Below are positions 51,698 through 60,986 of a stretch of 64,000 nucleotides of DNA, one piece after another. A program made the translations under genes and the position numbers. Under the pieces are notes generated by a model. The model was not told the DNA's origin. It made no database searches and saw only the letters and a list, made by a program, of their open reading frames with translations. Source of the stretch: Litorimonas sp039975855 (GTDB taxonomy: Bacteria; Pseudomonadota; Alphaproteobacteria; Caulobacterales; Maricaulaceae); the NCBI GenBank assembly GCA_039975855.1, contig JBDWGH010000004.1, positions 434,001-498,000 of the forward strand, in the 5' to 3' direction. Numbering within the stretch: the first letter of the stretch is position 1; every line of letters begins with the position of its first letter.

Positions 51698-54600
51698 TTA
51701 GAAACGCCCCCGAATGCCGAAGAAGATACGCGGACCGTAATCGTTCACTTCATAGATATCATCGATAACGAAGGCAGCTTGCTCTTTTGGCTCACTTCCG
51801 ATGTTAATGATTTCAGCCGATACGCGGAAATTATCATTGACCGTATAAGACGCCCGCGCTTCCCAGACACCAACTTCACCAACGTAGCGCAGACGCGTCC
51901 CGTCTGAAGTAAACGGCTGAAAGTAATTATCACGGTACTTATAGTTCACAGCCAAATCGAGACCACCAATTCCGTAATAGACTTGTGCGGCGATGGTGTT
52001 TTCTGAAAGACCAGGCAAACCCGCTGGCGCGATAATACCCTCATTCGTCTGAATAACAGTCCCATCAAGCTGGCGCTGGAACGCATCACCATAACGGCTA
52101 TCCTCAAACTCAAAGTTTGATGTCACATAGTTATAGCTGATTTTCGCACCTAGACCACTCAAAAGACCCGGAAGATATGTAAAGCCGTGAGACGCAGTTA
52201 GTTCGACACCGAAAAGATTACTTTCGTCCTGACTAGTCTGCGATACAGAAACTGCACGCGTGACGTCAGTACCATTCACGCTGAATGTTTCGTTCTGGCG
52301 AATGTTTTCAAATCCACCCTGGAATTGCTTATAGTAAGCACCAATCGCAAGAATTGTATCCGGGTTCGGATAATACTCGAAACTGGCATCATAGTTCCAG
52401 GACATCAAAGGATCGATCTCCGGGTTACCGGTCGCAGTGACCTGGTTAATCAAACCGTCGATCGTCGTGATTGGATTTTCATCATCGCCAGTGTTCGACG
52501 AAATTGTCCGACTGAAGCCCATATCAGCAGGGTCAGCCCGAGACATCGCGCGGAACACACCGAGACGTACAATCTTCTCAGGAGAAATTTCCATAATCAT
52601 GTTCGCGCTTGGCAAGATCCGAGTATAAGAATGCTCAGAGGAAACCGCTTCCAAATCACCGAATGAAAGGGTCAATTCACCATCATCACCCGTGTCGACA
52701 TTTAAAGCGCTTCGGTATCCGGTTGCCGTCACGTCAGTTTCAACGACCCGAACACCAATATTACCAGAAATCGGCAGGCTTCCATCAATGGATCCCTCAT
52801 AATTCGTCATGAGATAAATAGACTTCGTGACCTCCTCAACATCAATCACATCAAGGCTTTCATCTGCCAGCTCAGGACCAGTGCTTGAGAAGTTATTTAA
52901 TGCAAACGCAAACGAGTTCTCATCCGCATCCGGATTCGTCAGGAATGAGTTAATATCCCCCAGGATAGAGTTTAGCGAGTTAACAGCCGTTTCAGCCACA
53001 CAACCTGCATCAAATTGCGCCCAAGAGTTTGTGGATGACGCAACTGTTCCATCATCATTATATATAGTGACAAGGTCGCCGCTACGCACGCTACTTAAGA
53101 AGCCCTCCTCAACAAACGGATTGTAACACGCATCACGCGTCGACCCGATAATATTTACAAGGTTAGACTGGAAGTTCGCGAACGCAGGAGTGTCATAAAG
53201 ATCATCATCGCTATCATCGATAACCTCGCGGTTATTAACTGTCAGCTCACCATCATTTTCGATTTCAAAAGAGAAACGTCCACGGCTCCCATTAAGAGGG
53301 TCACCCGAGTCAACACCACCTGAACCACCAAGATCAACATAATCTTGATCTGCCCAACGAACACCAGCTTTCAGCTCTTTAAAGAAGCCGCTACCAAGGT
53401 CATACGTCGTATCAAAACGCGCAGAATTGATTGTGTTTGTACGGTCAACATCATTGTCAATGCGAACACGAAGACGGTCCACATAATTAAAAGGATCGTT
53501 CACATCAAACGCATCCCCGCCATATAATCCGTATTGTGGAACAGGACCATTTGTACGATCAAAAACAATCTCAGGTGACAAGTCGGATTGAATGCGGAAT
53601 TCACGGTTGTTTTCAACGCGCTCAGTCTCGGAGAAACCGTAATCAGCTTCGACAGTTAGACGATCCGTGACCTCAAACTCCACATTACCGCCGAAACCCA
53701 AGTAGGTTTCTTTACGCTCGTAATCACCGCCTTGGACCTCGATGTTCCCATCCGTAGCCGCAAAAAGAATAGCGCCGCTAGAAGTAGTTTGGAGCGAATC
53801 TAGTGTCGTATTAAACCCTGCGGCATTCAAACTTGTATCATTACGACGGCCGCCATTGAATGTAAGATCACTACGCTGCTCCGTCTGAATACGCTCGGAC
53901 CATTGTGCATCTAAGTTAATGTCAACGCGGTCATTTGGTGCCCATTGTACGGCTCCAAAAATTGCATCGCGCTGATCACGCGTATCATTTTGACGGAAGT
54001 GCCGTTGAGATGGCGCAAAGGCGAAGGGCGTATCAAGATCAACACGATTGCCATCAGCAGTCAAAGATGTGTCAAACCCTTCGGTACGAGAACCCGTACC
54101 ATTCCGAAAATCAGCGAGTTCAGCAGCTGTTGGGCTCGCGCTACCACTTGTGTCACTCAGATCAAAACCCTCAACGTTGACATCATCACAATCATCATCG
54201 CCACGGCGACGCGTTTCAGGGTTGTTTGAGAAACCAGTAACCGTTCCGTTTGTTTGCGGCTCAACATAAGACGCCAAACCATTTGTAATCAAACAAGCAG
54301 GGCGTGAAGAACTTGTAGAACTTGTTTGACGCGCCTCAGCTTCAGGCTGCGAAATATCACTAGTTTGAACACCGATTGAGAAACCAATGTCACCATTACC
54401 CAATTCAAATTGGTCCGTGTAACTACCCGTCAGGCGATACCCAAAATCTCCAGCTTCCGTGTCATCCTGCTTGAGTTGATCTGGGTTTACATTGCCTTTA
54501 GCTTCAAATTGAAGACGACGCTTACCGAAATCGAGCGGCTTAATTGTCTCGATTTGGATCTGACCAGCAACACCACCTTCAATCTGGCTGGCATCCTGCG

Positions 54601-55069
54601 TTTTAAACACAGCAAGTTTGTTCACGAGTTCAGATGGGAATTGTGAGAAGTTGACGGAACGATCACCAGAACCGTTTGTCGCGGCACGACCATTGACAAC
54701 AGTTGAAGACAGGTACGGCCCAAGCCCCCGAATAGAAACTTCTGTAGCGCCGCCGTTTTCACGATGTGATGCAACGCCCGTGATATTCTCAAGCGCTTCA
54801 CCAATGGAAAGCGCTGGAATGTCACCAATTTCATCTGCAGACAATCCATCAACGATTTGGGTGTTTGTACGCTTCAGCGCGATAGCATCTTGAATCACCT
54901 GACGCGACCCCGTGACGACAATTGTATCTTCGTCAGCTTCGGCATCTTGCGCCGCAACAGGTTGAGCCATCAAGCTCAAAGCCAAAACCGAAGCAGAAGC
55001 CGCAAAACCTCTTTTCAGGTTGGTTTGAAAACGCGAAAGATCCACGCCTTTAGGTGAAGTGTAGGCCAT
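51698..55069 (-). CDS. TonB-dependent receptor 1 (alginate locus)
   Basis: 1,123 residues with GGGG eight bases before the ATG. A Sec signal peptide ends at PVAAQ. The TonB box region is EDTIVVTGSR, followed by the plug (SIGEALENITGV, STVVNGRAAT) and a large outer-membrane barrel ending in the aromatic FFGIRGRF. The size is that of receptors for oligosaccharides. Genetic position beside PL6, PL17 and a uronate regulator makes alginate oligomers the probable substrate. A sequence pattern shared with TonB receptor 2 lies upstream. Confidence 0.94.
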   Translation of the reverse strand: MAYTSPKGVDLSRFQTNLKRGFAASASVLALSLMAQPVAAQDAEADEDTIVVTGSRQVIQDAIALKRTNTQIVDGLSADEIGDIPALSIGEALENITGVASHRENGGATEVSIRGLGPYLSSTVVNGRAATNGSGDRSVNFSQFPSELVNKLAVFKTQDASQIEGGVAGQIQIETIKPLDFGKRRLQFEAKGNVNPDQLKQDDTEAGDFGYRLTGSYTDQFELGNGDIGFSIGVQTSDISQPEAEARQTSSTSSSRPACLITNGLASYVEPQTNGTVTGFSNNPETRRRGDDDCDDVNVEGFDLSDTSGSASPTAAELADFRNGTGSRTEGFDTSLTADGNRVDLDTPFAFAPSQRHFRQNDTRDQRDAIFGAVQWAPNDRVDINLDAQWSERIQTEQRSDLTFNGGRRNDTSLNAAGFNTTLDSLQTTSSGAILFAATDGNIEVQGGDYERKETYLGFGGNVEFEVTDRLTVEADYGFSETERVENNREFRIQSDLSPEIVFDRTNGPVPQYGLYGGDAFDVNDPFNYVDRLRVRIDNDVDRTNTINSARFDTTYDLGSGFFKELKAGVRWADQDYVDLGGSGGVDSGDPLNGSRGRFSFEIENDGELTVNNREVIDDSDDDLYDTPAFANFQSNLVNIIGSTRDACYNPFVEEGFLSSVRSGDLVTIYNDDGTVASSTNSWAQFDAGCVAETAVNSLNSILGDINSFLTNPDADENSFAFALNNFSSTGPELADESLDVIDVEEVTKSIYLMTNYEGSIDGSLPISGNIGVRVVETDVTATGYRSALNVDTGDDGELTLSFGDLEAVSSEHSYTRILPSANMIMEISPEKIVRLGVFRAMSRADPADMGFSRTISSNTGDDENPITTIDGLINQVTATGNPEIDPLMSWNYDASFEYYPNPDTILAIGAYYKQFQGGFENIRQNETFSVNGTDVTRAVSVSQTSQDESNLFGVELTASHGFTYLPGLLSGLGAKISYNYVTSNFEFEDSRYGDAFQRQLDGTVIQTNEGIIAPAGLPGLSENTIAAQVYYGIGGLDLAVNYKYRDNYFQPFTSDGTRLRYVGEVGVWEARASYTVNDNFRVSAEIINIGSEPKEQAAFVIDDIYEVNDYGPRIFFGIRGRF

Positions 55070-55173
55070 TTTGATATCCCCTTACGATGTCAAATTTGTA
55101 ATGATTTTCTTGCAAAAGTTTTGAACCAAGAGGACTAACCCCGTCAAGCCAAAAAAAGAACCAAAATGATATT

Positions 55174-55188
55174 ATTGGTCAGACCAGT
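55174..55188. promoter_or_regulatory. ATTGGTCAGACCAGT operator before receptor 1
   Basis: This site is 105 bp before the start codon of TonB receptor 1. The matching ATTGGTAAGACCAAT before receptor 2 is 13 of 15 identical and about 115 bp from its preferred start codon (107 bp from the alternative one). Both are followed by TGTC, and both are accompanied by a GCCAAAAA...GAACCAA segment (55148-55163 here, 60008-60020 there). Confidence 0.7.
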
Positions 55189-55442
55189 GTCTTTCATGTC
55201 ACAGGCAAATTTGACCCCCTCGGAACGCCGGTTTTCTTCTTTTCGAAGCCTAATGACGCTTGATGTGGGTTGTTTTGAAAAAAAACTATCAAACTGCCCG
55301 CTAGACCCGCAGTCAGATTACCTTCTCCAAATTTGAAGATTTTAAGCGCGAAATGACTGAAATACCTGCGAAATTCATGCCTTGATAAATCAGCCGTGAA
55401 AATACTTACGATTTCGACTTTCGCACTTTATCTACAAACTTC

Positions 55443-55501
55443 ATTGGTATAGACGAATTGTGAGTATTGGCCTAATTGCTTTGGCCAGTTTGTATACCAA
55501 T
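55443..55501. promoter_or_regulatory. ATTGGTATA / TATACCAAT half-sites before the reductase
   Basis: ATTGGTATA (55443-55451) and its complement TATACCAAT (55493-55501) flank the start region of the reductase gene at 55520. They resemble half-sites of UxuR/ExuR-type GntR operators. The rest of the 450-bp region between receptor 1 and the reductase holds the operator at 55174 and no ORF. Confidence 0.5.
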
Positions 55502-55519
55502 TCTTTTGGAGTTAGAATT

Positions 55520-56401
55520 ATGTCGAAACCAACAATTGGTTTTATCGGTCTGGGCCTTATGGGCGGAAACATGGTCGAGAACCTACAAAAACGCGGCTTT
55601 GAAGTCATCGTGATGGACCTCAACCAAGACGCTGTTGATGCAGTTCTGGCCCGAGGAAACGCAACCCAAGCCAAGTCACCGAAGGAGCTCGCTGAGAAAA
55701 GCGATATCGTTCAATTCTGCCTGACAACGTCGGCCGTTGTTGAGAAAATTGTATACGGCGATGACGGCGTTCTCGCTGGCATTAAAGAAGGCTCCGTCCT
55801 AATTGACTTCGGAACATCGATCCCGGCTTCAACACAAAAAATCGGCGCCGATCTCGCAAAGAAAAGCGTCGGCATGATCGACGCTCCGCTTGGACGTACG
55901 CCAGCTCACGCTAAAGACGGATTGCTCAACATTATGGCTGCGGGCGATAAAGCTACATTCGACAAATATGAGCACATCCTCAAGGAACAGGGCGAGAATG
56001 TTTTCTATCTTGGAAAACTCGGCGCTGGTCATACAACCAAGCTCATCAATAACTTCATGGGAATGACAACCGTGACAGCCATGTCGCAGGCTTTTGCAGC
56101 GGCTGAGCTGGCCGGCGTCGATCGTCAACAGCTTTATGATATCATGTCATCAGGTCCGTCTAATTCACCGTTCATGAAGTTCTGTAAGAACTACGCTGTA
56201 GACGGCGTTAGCGACCTGGGCTTCTCAATTAACAATGCGAATAAGGATCTGGGATATTTTGCCCAAATGGTTTCCGATTTAGGCTCCCAGTCATTGGTCG
56301 CAGAAGCCACATCCAAAAGCCTACAAGCTGCCGTCGATGCTGGTATGGGCAATGGCAACGTTCCGGAAATTTACGATTATTTCGTGAAACTTAAAAAGTA
56401 A
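55520..56401 (+). CDS. beta-hydroxyacid dehydrogenase, candidate DEH reductase
   Basis: 293 residues from the ATG at 55520, which has TTGGAG upstream; the frame extends back to 55460 through operator half-sites. N-terminal Rossmann motif GFIGLGLMGGNM, substrate-binding DAPLGRTPAHAKDG, catalytic Lys in GHTTKLINNFMG. The family (GarR/3-hydroxyisobutyrate dehydrogenase) reduces short or sugar-derived keto acids with NAD(P)H. No SDR-type DEH reductase is present in this locus, so this enzyme could convert DEH to KDG. This is inferred from context. Confidence 0.85.
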   Translation: MSKPTIGFIGLGLMGGNMVENLQKRGFEVIVMDLNQDAVDAVLARGNATQAKSPKELAEKSDIVQFCLTTSAVVEKIVYGDDGVLAGIKEGSVLIDFGTSIPASTQKIGADLAKKSVGMIDAPLGRTPAHAKDGLLNIMAAGDKATFDKYEHILKEQGENVFYLGKLGAGHTTKLINNFMGMTTVTAMSQAFAAAELAGVDRQQLYDIMSSGPSNSPFMKFCKNYAVDGVSDLGFSINNANKDLGYFAQMVSDLGSQSLVAEATSKSLQAAVDAGMGNGNVPEIYDYFVKLKK

Positions 56402-56431
56402 CTCAGATATATATCAGATATATATAAATAT

Positions 56432-56460
56432 AATCAGTGCGCGGCTTCGCGCACTGATTT
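56432..56460 (+). terminator. 12-bp perfect hairpin, terminator of the reductase gene
   Basis: AATCAGTGCGCG (56432-56443) pairs fully with CGCGCACTGATT (56448-56459) around GCTT. It is followed by a short T-run only, so termination is probable but the tail is weak. An AT-rich stretch (56404-56431) precedes it. Confidence 0.7.
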
Positions 56461-56890
56461 ACCAAAGGTTAGGCTTCCACCTTTTCAATCCAGCAGCCTC
56501 TACGCCGAAGACACGGCCCCTTCCCAATAGCCTAAAAGTTCACGACGGCCTTCTCGTCCGTTTGACTGATTACGCTTCACTCACGTCCTACCCTTAAAGC
56601 GCGATTGCAATTTCCGGTGCAAAGTCGAAAGGATGTATTGAGCGTGCCGTCAGTGATTAATTTTACCAATGACGGACTTCTCTAACTGCAACTTGTTTTG
56701 CCGCACCCGACAAAGCTTATTAAGCTTGGATTAGTTTAATCGCAGTTTTGGGGGCACTTCAGGTTTTCAATCTGACAGATCTCAACTTTTTGGAACCTTC
56801 AAGGACATTTTTCTTGCAGACGCCTTGGGCTGGTTTTGAGAGACCTCAAAAAAAAGCCAGGCGATTTAACCTAACGTCAAACCCGGGCAT
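56461..56890. other. non-coding gap between reductase and receptor 2
   Basis: About 430 bp with no credible ORF, RNA gene or repeat that I can support. The short AAGCTTATTAAGCTT palindrome (about 56715-56729) is noted only. Confidence 0.4.
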
Positions 56891-56919
56891 AAAAAAACGC
56901 CCCACCGAAGTGAGGCGTT
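56891..56919 (-). terminator. intrinsic terminator of TonB receptor 2
   Basis: On the minus strand a 10-bp stem (56910-56919 with 56896-56905, one U-G pair) closes a UUCG loop and is followed by U residues (complement of 56891-56897). Confidence 0.9.
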
Positions 56920-56948
56920 TCAAGTTTTTTCTGAGACGAGGGAACGTC

Positions 56949-59900
56949 TTAGAAAGTATAGCTTCCGCCAAATACGACGCGGCGATCAGGATAACCCACG
57001 AAACATGTTGGGCCAGTCTCTGAAACACAGCGCTGAACGATGTTCTCTTTGGTAATGTTTGTCGCTTCGATACCGACATTGAACTTTTCAGTAATGTCGT
57101 AATTGATGCTCGCGTTTAGCTGACCACGGTCCAGTGTATGAACCGGGAAGCTGAATGTTGAGCTACCGGATGTGTTTGCACCACCGCCAAAGTCTTGTGT
57201 CCGGAAGCCTTCACGCCATGTGTAACGCGCGCGGGCAGAAAGACCGTATTTCTCATAAAACGCTGTAACATTGTATGCGTTTTTCGAGAAATCCAACAGA
57301 CCACGTGGAATGCTAACGTCACCCAAAACATTCAGACCTCGACCAGATGTCGTATCGATAACCGAACCACCAGAGAAGTCTTGGTAAGTATAGTTGGCGA
57401 TAACACCAAAGCCTGACGCAAACCCTAGCTTGTCTTCAAAACCGGATAAGTCATACTGGAATGCAACTTCGATACCTTCCTGTGTTGTAGACTCTGGGTC
57501 GTTCCCCGGTTGAGTAAAGTCTACACACAAACCAGTTGAGTTAGGATCACCCAGTTGGTTTGGAATAACCGTCGGGTTAAAGATACCGCCGCCTGGGCAA
57601 GACGGATCTGTTTCGCGCGCAAATCCACCAGTTGTGCTCGGGTCAGCAACAAGGAGGGCACCTTCGAAGTCCTGTCCAAAAATGTTTGTTCTTTTCTTAT
57701 TAAAATAACCGACACTGATTACTGAGGACGGAGCAAAGTACCAAGACGCAGACACATCAAAGGAGTTGACTTTCTCAGGCTCGAGACCGGGGTTACCCAA
57801 GTTAACAACAGCGTTTTCGCTAGGGTTAAAGGTAAACCCTGTGCTCAAAGAATTGAAGTTCGGACGACGAATATCTTCACCATAACTTGCACGAAGGACA
57901 ACATCCTCTGTCGGGGTCGCACTCACATTAAAACGAGGTAGAATAAAGTCATATTCACCTGTTGTAGATTGGAGTGAACGATTACCGCTTGCATCCGCAG
58001 GGCCGAAACCTACTGAGTCAACTTCAGTGTCGAGGTAACGGAAACCAGCGTTACCCTTGACCATACCCAAGTCAAAATTGGCTTGAGCATAGAATGCGTT
58101 CGTCTCTTCAGTTACATCAAAAAAAGCATTTTGGCTGGAGGATACATTCGCAGTCAGATCCCCGTCAGCCTGAGGCTCAAGCACGCGTTGAGCCGCTAGA
58201 GCACCCTCTAGAACGCGAATAACTTCGCCCGGGTTAGAGAAAGACAAATCAGGGTCGATCAACAGGAAGTTACTGATGAAAAGGTCACGGCCATCGGCGT
58301 CACCATAATTATCGGGCCCTTCAACTAAGATCTGGGAGAACAACGAACCACGCGGGCTGTCTTCCAGACGGCTGAAGCCACCAATACGATCACCAACATC
58401 ATCAAATTCGCTTGATGATTTATTGTAACGGTAACCCGCATCGATAGACGTTAGGAACTCTCCAACTGCACTATCTTCAAGATTGTAAGAGAAGTCCAAA
58501 CGGAACGCATTTTCTTGGTTCTCTGTGGTGTCTCGTCCGATATCAACCTGATCAAGTACAACATTCGCTGGGTTCGTCAAATCTGCAACAGATGGCGCGA
58601 ACGGCGAGTTAAAATTGATGCCAAATGAAAGTGAGTCGTTAGACAGATCATAGATAAAAGGCACACAGTTATCGTTACTTGTGCTCGGATCACCTGTCGC
58701 CGCGCCGTCCAGAGGGCAGTTCGGGTTGATGAAGTTGAGTGTCGTGCTCAAGTTTGGATTAACCGTATCGGAACTGGAGGTAGCGAATTCAGCGCGAGCT
58801 GTAAGGTTATCTTTTTCCCACTCACCACCGAATGAAATAACGGATGTGTCTGTAACGCGGGACCCCGTGTCGCTTGAGAAGCGCAAATTTGGATCATCAT
58901 CGTCATTTGCAAGGTCCGGCTCAAGCGTACCCGTAAGCGCGGCTGGGAATTGTCCTGGACCTACACCAAAGTCGACGGTTTCGAAAGATGTTGGAATTGA
59001 GAGCTGACGCAAAGAACTTACGCCTGATGCTTGCAATCTGTAAGAATCTTGGCTTCGTTCCTGTGAATTGACAATCGCGTCGAGATAGAGACGGACATTG
59101 TCAGTTGGACGCGCTTCGACGGTCCCTGCGAAGTTGTAAGTTTCGTAATCGAAGTTTTCTTGCTCTTGGACCAAGAACTGAATGCCGAGGAATTCCGCCG
59201 GGTTTGCTCCCGCAGGTGACGCAACATTGTCGCGATCGGTCCGCGGACGGAACGAAACAGATTCTTGTTTCGTGTAACTACCGCTCAATACAACGCCGAT
59301 TTCTTGACCTTGTGCATTTTCCCATTTCTTACCTAGAGCGCCTGAAACGCGTGGCTGAATGCCTTCGGTGCTGAAATTGCTGTCTTCACCTTGAATACGG
59401 ATCGAAGCCAAAGTTTCCTTGAGAGCGAGAGGACGAATTGTTCTGAGGTTGATTGTACCACCGACAGATCCCTCTACGGTCTTCGCTTCGGACGCTTTGA
59501 TGACCTCAACAGAAGAAATGATTGAAGCGTTAACGTCTTCAAAGTCGATACCACTCCGGCCGGAACCAGAACCCACTGTTGAAACGCCGTTGATTTCAAC
59601 GCGGTTAGCGTTGGTACCGCGGATTTGAACGCCTGTACCAACACCCGCTGTTCGAGTAATCTGAATACCTGTGATGTTTTCCAACACTTCTGCGAGGTTT
59701 TGGTCAGGAAGTTTACCAATGTCTTCCGCTTGGATAATTTCAACCAAGCTGTCAGCGTTGCGTTTCTCGAGCAAAGCAGTTTCAAGCGCTTGACGAATGC
59801 CTGTCGCAATAACGACATCGCCATCCTCTGAATCTTGAGCGAACGCTGAAGGAGCCAGCGTCAGCATCATAGATGCGCTGGCGCCGAGAAGGAGTGAACC

Positions 59901-59951
59901 TTTCAGCCACGCCATTTTAGATTTGCCGGAATCGGCCGTACGGTGAGTCAT
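56949..59951 (-). CDS. TonB-dependent receptor 2 (alginate locus)
   Basis: About 1,000 residues. The ATG at 59951 has GGGGAA nine bases upstream, whereas the earlier ATG at 59960 sits only two bases from it. Signal peptide ends at PSAFAQ; TonB box region DVVIATGIRQ; plug (DIGKLPDQNLAEVLENITGI, QIRGTNANRVEINGV, SVGGTINLRT); barrel ends VVFGGSYTF. It is a different lineage from receptor 1, with only family-level similarity. The shared upstream operator suggests co-regulation with receptor 1. Confidence 0.93.
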   Translation of the reverse strand: MTHRTADSGKSKMAWLKGSLLLGASASMMLTLAPSAFAQDSEDGDVVIATGIRQALETALLEKRNADSLVEIIQAEDIGKLPDQNLAEVLENITGIQITRTAGVGTGVQIRGTNANRVEINGVSTVGSGSGRSGIDFEDVNASIISSVEVIKASEAKTVEGSVGGTINLRTIRPLALKETLASIRIQGEDSNFSTEGIQPRVSGALGKKWENAQGQEIGVVLSGSYTKQESVSFRPRTDRDNVASPAGANPAEFLGIQFLVQEQENFDYETYNFAGTVEARPTDNVRLYLDAIVNSQERSQDSYRLQASGVSSLRQLSIPTSFETVDFGVGPGQFPAALTGTLEPDLANDDDDPNLRFSSDTGSRVTDTSVISFGGEWEKDNLTARAEFATSSSDTVNPNLSTTLNFINPNCPLDGAATGDPSTSNDNCVPFIYDLSNDSLSFGINFNSPFAPSVADLTNPANVVLDQVDIGRDTTENQENAFRLDFSYNLEDSAVGEFLTSIDAGYRYNKSSSEFDDVGDRIGGFSRLEDSPRGSLFSQILVEGPDNYGDADGRDLFISNFLLIDPDLSFSNPGEVIRVLEGALAAQRVLEPQADGDLTANVSSSQNAFFDVTEETNAFYAQANFDLGMVKGNAGFRYLDTEVDSVGFGPADASGNRSLQSTTGEYDFILPRFNVSATPTEDVVLRASYGEDIRRPNFNSLSTGFTFNPSENAVVNLGNPGLEPEKVNSFDVSASWYFAPSSVISVGYFNKKRTNIFGQDFEGALLVADPSTTGGFARETDPSCPGGGIFNPTVIPNQLGDPNSTGLCVDFTQPGNDPESTTQEGIEVAFQYDLSGFEDKLGFASGFGVIANYTYQDFSGGSVIDTTSGRGLNVLGDVSIPRGLLDFSKNAYNVTAFYEKYGLSARARYTWREGFRTQDFGGGANTSGSSTFSFPVHTLDRGQLNASINYDITEKFNVGIEATNITKENIVQRCVSETGPTCFVGYPDRRVVFGGSYTF

Positions 59952-60052
59952 TTTCTTCATTTCCCCTGAAGTTAAAACTGAATTCTTAGTGGTACTCTTT
60001 TTTACCAGCCAAAAAGAACCAATGATTGAGTCAATGTCAAGCCACTAAAACT

Positions 60053-60081
60053 ACCAATTTGTAAGAATTGGTAAGACCAAT
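60053..60081. promoter_or_regulatory. overlapping ACCAATT/ATTGGT operators before receptor 2
   Basis: ACCAATT-TGTAAG-AATTGGT (60053-60072) overlaps ATTGGT-AAG-ACCAAT (60067-60081), both perfectly symmetric in their arms. A further ACCAAT lies at 60018. This dense cluster is the strongest candidate GntR binding region in the window. Confidence 0.75.
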
Positions 60082-60444
60082 GTCGTTATTCCGCTGACTG
60101 TAGCAATTTCGCCACAGTGATTTACCGAATCGCACGGCGAACCTTATTTGCCCAGGCATATCAGGCATAAAACACCCATAATTGGGAAATTTTAGAAACT
60201 TGTCCCAATCTTCGTCAAATAACGCTTATGAGGCCCACGAAGTTTTTGACTCCCATATCTAGGGATTGAGGCCGCTTGCCACCCAAAAACCACTGAGCTG
60301 TCGCGTCTCCAGTCAACACACAGTGACCATTGCTTCAATCAGCTTAGGCCAAAACATAAATGACTTTGGCTCTTCAACAAACGCCATCTATCTGTGAGTT
60401 GCGCTGGGTGAAATTGACATGAGTTGCCTTACTTACTCAGGTTT
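60082..60444. other. non-coding gap, no feature seen
   Basis: About 360 bp between the receptor 2 operators and the stop of the small membrane protein gene. No ORF, hairpin-plus-T-run or repeat could be supported on either strand. Confidence 0.4.
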
Positions 60445-60870
60445 TTACCCTAAAACAGTCGCTATCAAGCCTGCGATCAAAAGAAGGTTGATCACTATCA
60501 TGACACCCAGCGGTGGATTTCCTGCTGTATGTTTTTTGACCCGATACACGATGTATCCCAGCGGGAATGTACCGACCAACCCAATTAACCCAATCGCATA
60601 CCCTGCCCAATCTTCGCCATTGCGGAACGGAATCACCAATAAAACAAGCATGAACAATCCAACGGAAAGGCCATAATACCCGCCGCCATTCAACAGCGCT
60701 TTGAGTAAAAATTGGTATTTCGGATCGATATCATCCCAAGACGTTTCGAGAGCCTTGAGATGGTACGGCATGACCTGCCTCCGCGTGGCATAGAGCAATC
60801 CAATCAATATTGTCGCGAGTGTAGCCAACCCGTACAACCAAAAAACTATGTTTACTGTCGTTAAATCCAT
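60445..60870 (-). CDS. hypothetical four-span membrane protein
   Basis: 141 residues from the ATG at 60870 (MDLTTVNIVFWLYGL), with GAGG six bases upstream; frame starts at 60876 and 60912 are less well placed. Four hydrophobic segments (FWLYGLATLATILIGLLYA, YYGLSVGLFMLVLLVIPF, GYAIGLIGLVGTFPLGYIVY, VMIVINLLLIAGLIATVL). No family recognised. It is divergent from the metallophosphoesterase gene. Confidence 0.6.
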   Translation of the reverse strand: MDLTTVNIVFWLYGLATLATILIGLLYATRRQVMPYHLKALETSWDDIDPKYQFLLKALLNGGGYYGLSVGLFMLVLLVIPFRNGEDWAGYAIGLIGLVGTFPLGYIVYRVKKHTAGNPPLGVMIVINLLLIAGLIATVLG

Positions 60871-60986
60871 GGTCATCCTCGCTCTAATCGGCGCGGATTT
60901 ATAACACGACATTGTTGACGGAATAAGCGTTCAATTTGAATGATTGTCCATTTTGTGGCATGGTAGTCCTTTAAGGGGCAATCATC

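Noticed and set aside
56404..56431. AT-rich repeat ATATATCAGATATATATAAATATA as origin or attachment site
   Set aside because: It is short, has no flanking repeats, integrase or DnaA-box pattern, and lies just before a terminator hairpin.
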